A stretch of 7,378 nucleotides of DNA from Chloroflexia bacterium (GTDB lineage: Bacteria > Chloroflexota > Chloroflexia > Thermobaculales > Thermobaculaceae): positions 1 through 7,378 of the forward strand of contig JACDAU010000443.1 of NCBI GenBank assembly GCA_013695265.1. Reading direction: 5' to 3'. The position numbers were made by a program, and so were the translations under genes. The notes beneath the pieces were generated by a model. That model saw only the letters and a program-made list of their open reading frames with translations, searched no databases and was not told the origin of the DNA. Every line of letters begins with the position of its first letter. Position 1 is the stretch's first letter. Positions 5,561 to 7,378 of this stretch are shown piece by piece.

Positions 5561-6352
5561 ATGACACAGAACTCCAGGGCCAAAGACTGGGCGCTTATCC
5601 TCGGCGCTTCCAGCGGCTTCGGTGGTAGGACTGGCCGGGAGCTGGCGAAAGCGGGCATGGATGTCGCGGGCGTCCACTTGGATCGCAAGCAAACCATGCC
5701 GCTCGTGGCACAGATCAAGGCCGACATCGAGGCAGAGGGTGCGGAGACGCTCTTCTTCAACGTGAATGCCGCTGACGCGGAAAAGCGCACCCAGGTGCTC
5801 GACGCACTCCAGGAGAGAGGTGCGAATGTCCGCGTGTTGCTGCATTCTATCGCTTTCGGCACGCTCAAGCCGTACATCACCGATCAACCAGAGCAGCGCA
5901 TCAACCAATCTCAGTTGGACATGACCCTGGATGTGATGGCGAACAGCCTTGTATACTGGGCACAGGATCTTGTCGCGCGAGGCTTGATGGGCGAGCACGG
6001 ACGAATCTACGCAATGACCAGTTCGGGTGGCACGAGGGTCGTGGCGAGCTACGGCGCTGTCTCCGCCGCGAAGGCCGCTCTCGAGTCGCACATTCGTCAA
6101 CTCGCCCTAGAACTTCAGCCACGGGGGATCACCGTCAACGCGATCCGCGCCGGGGTAACCGATACTCCTGCCTTGCGGAAGATTCCAGGTGCGGAAACCC
6201 TCCTGGCGGAAGCGACGAAGCGCAATCCCGGCAACCGGCTCACTACACCCGATGACGTCGCCAAGGCCATAGCAGCCCTCGCTGTGCCCGGTACTGCCTG
6301 GCTTACCGGCAATGTCATAGGCGTCGATGGCGGCGAGGATATCGCTGGCTAG
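5561..6352 (+). CDS. fabL: Enoyl-[acyl-carrier-protein] reductase, FabL-like SDR
   Basis: This is a 263-residue cytosolic short-chain dehydrogenase/reductase. The nucleotide-binding loop GASSGFGGRTG starts at residue 15 (GxxxGxG: G15, G19, G21). The central segment LLHSIAFGTL (93-102) resembles the HSIGF of enoyl reductases rather than the NNAG of ordinary SDRs. The catalytic pair is Y164 and K171, spaced Y-x6-K (SYGAVSAAKAALE) as in FabI and FabL, not the Y-x3-K of classical SDRs. After it, AGVTDTPALRKIPGAETLL matches the FabL-type substrate loop, and VIGVDGG is the usual C-terminal SDR strand. The enzyme would reduce trans-2-enoyl-ACP to acyl-ACP in the last step of fatty-acid elongation, using NAD(P)H. 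ATG 5561 is chosen because GAGGTGG (5549-5555) precedes it. The reading frame extends upstream to 5318, but that part overlaps the tRNA and is spurious. The symbol is by similarity; an enoyl reductase-like SDR of another pathway is the alternative. Confidence 0.82.
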   Translation: MTQNSRAKDWALILGASSGFGGRTGRELAKAGMDVAGVHLDRKQTMPLVAQIKADIEAEGAETLFFNVNAADAEKRTQVLDALQERGANVRVLLHSIAFGTLKPYITDQPEQRINQSQLDMTLDVMANSLVYWAQDLVARGLMGEHGRIYAMTSSGGTRVVASYGAVSAAKAALESHIRQLALELQPRGITVNAIRAGVTDTPALRKIPGAETLLAEATKRNPGNRLTTPDDVAKAIAALAVPGTAWLTGNVIGVDGGEDIAG

Positions 6353-6547
6353 CCCCGCCTCACACCCTTCGCGCCAACTCCAAGCCGTTATGTATGACCA
6401 CGGTGGCTTGTTGTTACCTTTAGACTCCTTTTACCGCCCAGCCTGTTCCAAGGCATTCTGCACACGTCAACATCGACCTTATGACGAGTATGCGCCTCAC
6501 TACGTCAATGCGCTCGTTCGAAGGAGCTAGTCTACGAAGGGATGTTG

Positions 6548-7378
6548 ATGAAGGTATCGATGACCGCCTTTCTTATATGGCTGCTGGTGTTCACCGGAAC
6601 AACGAACGGCAAGGCCGCCGATACAACGAGTCGAATGGAGGGCACGGTGACGATCGGCGGAGGGCCCATTGCCGGGGCGACGATCAGGGCCGTCAGACAA
6701 GTTGCCTGCAGTGGTGCTGATTGGACGTTTCGCCATTGCACCAATCGCGGTGCGCGGTGCGTACAAGCTGACTGAGGTACATGTGAATGCTCGCTGTCAC
6801 GGCGCATGGAGGTTGAAGCATGCGCGGCTACTCCCAGTGGATACCCTTCGACTCACGGTCTAACTAGCCCGCGTACCTGTTACGCTTTCCCAATCCAAAC
6901 TCGTGAGAACTGCACCGCAGCCGCCGCCGTCACGACCGTCGCTGCTTATACAAATTCATCGAGCACGGTCTCGCCGTGCACAACTCGAGTCTAAGTCAAC
7001 GGAAATGTTCAATGCAACCCGAACGCGTCTGGGCAGGTCCGGACTTTGGACTTCAAGTTCTACGTGAAGCACGTTCTGCCCAATGAGTGGCAGCCCGGAG
7101 GCTACTCGAAGTCCGCCACAAGGTCCGGAGCATCGGCGAAGCTCGCGTCCACGGGGCGCGGTGTCGCGTGGATGTCCCCTCGAAGTCGAAACGGAGGGCA
7201 AGCGAAGGTCTACCTGTATGGCGCGCTCGTCACGACGGTCGATGTCGTGGGCTGGAGCACCTTGGACCGCTCGGTCGTCCACGCCCGTACCTGGTCCTGT
7301 GTGGGAACGCATACTATCGAGGTGCGGCTAGTCGGCACGAAGGACAGGCCGCGGGTCGACCTCGACGCTATATTTAAT
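6548..7378 (+). pseudogene. Decayed secreted protein: signal peptide, carboxypeptidase-regulatory-like, truncated SpoIID, beta-sandwich domain
   Basis: ATG 6548 follows GAAGGG at good spacing (ATG 6542 is in frame but too close). It encodes a signal peptide (MKVSMTAFLIWLLVFTGTTN) and a carboxypeptidase-regulatory-like strand (GTVTIGGGPIAGATIRAV). The frame then meets TGA 6773-6775. A neighbouring frame carries the more protein-like GRFAIAPIAVRGAYKLTE at about 6720-6780, so compensating frameshifts near 6715 and 6805 are likely. The original frame resumes with a Cys/Thr/Ala-rich stretch, then TAA 6992-6994 where a Tyr fits (TRV-[Y]-VNGNV). It continues to LDFKFYVKHVLPNEWQP (7046-7096), which resembles the start of SpoIID/LytB domains. 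The SpoIID core is absent. The sequence passes straight into GYSKSATRSGA, GRGVAWMSP, KVYLYGALVTTVD, GTHTIEVRLVGT and RVDLDA, a beta-sandwich domain seen at the ends of bacterial cell-surface proteins, which runs off the right edge. The gap between 6353 and this gene shows nothing recognisable. Confidence 0.6.

Noticed and set aside
5369..6100. Minus-strand open frame (243 codons) over the tRNA and reductase
   Set aside because: It covers a complete tRNA and the SDR gene in antisense and shows no family features.
6353..6547. Possible small gene or promoter in the gap after the enoyl reductase
   Set aside because: Short frames here have no ribosome binding site or recognisable product. TAGACT at 6421 has no usable -35, and no hairpin with a T-run is present.
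6963..6979. Inverted repeat GCACGG-TCTCG-CCGTGC as a terminator or operator
   Set aside because: The 6-bp stem has no T-run after it and lies inside the decayed coding region. It could easily arise by chance at this base composition.
326..6994. Stop-codon reassignment (TAA read as Tyr) suggested by the two TAA codons in broken genes
   Set aside because: The isomerase-like gene and the oxidoreductase both end in TAA at natural C-termini, and both broken genes carry further lesions. Decay is the simpler explanation.

Overview
The window looks like bacterial chromosome of roughly 60% G+C, with GTG and TTG start codons preferred, strong Shine-Dalgarno sequences and short intergenic gaps. The gene set is a FabL-like enoyl reductase, a class-V PLP enzyme of the 'cysteine desulfurase-like' type, a sugar isomerase paired with a Gfo/Idh/MocA oxidoreductase, and remnants of a GNAT enzyme and a SpoIID-type secreted protein. 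Together they resemble Chloroflexota (Thermomicrobia-like or an uncultured relative). That assignment is an inference from family resemblance; the window holds no marker gene that fixes it.

Layout. Positions 1-129 (minus strand) hold the N-terminus of a probable polyprenyl synthetase that runs off the left edge, with its own extended -10 promoter. Positions 257-795 (plus) hold a decayed GNAT acetyltransferase with one in-frame stop and two frameshifts. From 848 to 5191 four intact plus-strand genes follow: a sugar phosphate isomerase/epimerase-like TIM barrel, a Gfo/Idh/MocA NAD(P)-dependent oxidoreductase, a class-V aminotransferase-fold PLP enzyme without the desulfurase cysteine, and a HAD-IIB (Cof-type) phosphatase that overlaps it by 4 nt. 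A tRNA with a CAU anticodon, best read as tRNA-Ile2 (lysidine type), lies at 5351-5423. A FabL-like enoyl-ACP reductase (SDR fold, Y-x6-K) lies at 5561-6352. From 6548 to the right edge is a second decayed gene for a secreted protein: signal peptide, carboxypeptidase-regulatory-like segment, the first residues of a SpoIID domain, then a beta-sandwich carbohydrate-binding-like domain.

The four-gene stretch reads as a small carbohydrate-processing cassette: an oxidoreductase and a TIM-barrel isomerase of types often paired in keto-sugar chemistry, plus a PLP enzyme and a phosphatase that are probably translated together. The substrate cannot be read from the sequence. The reductase and tRNA are separate housekeeping units. 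No mobile element, CRISPR array, phage gene or convincing intrinsic terminator was seen. The most unusual items are the two decayed genes flanking the intact block and the cysteine-less PLP enzyme.
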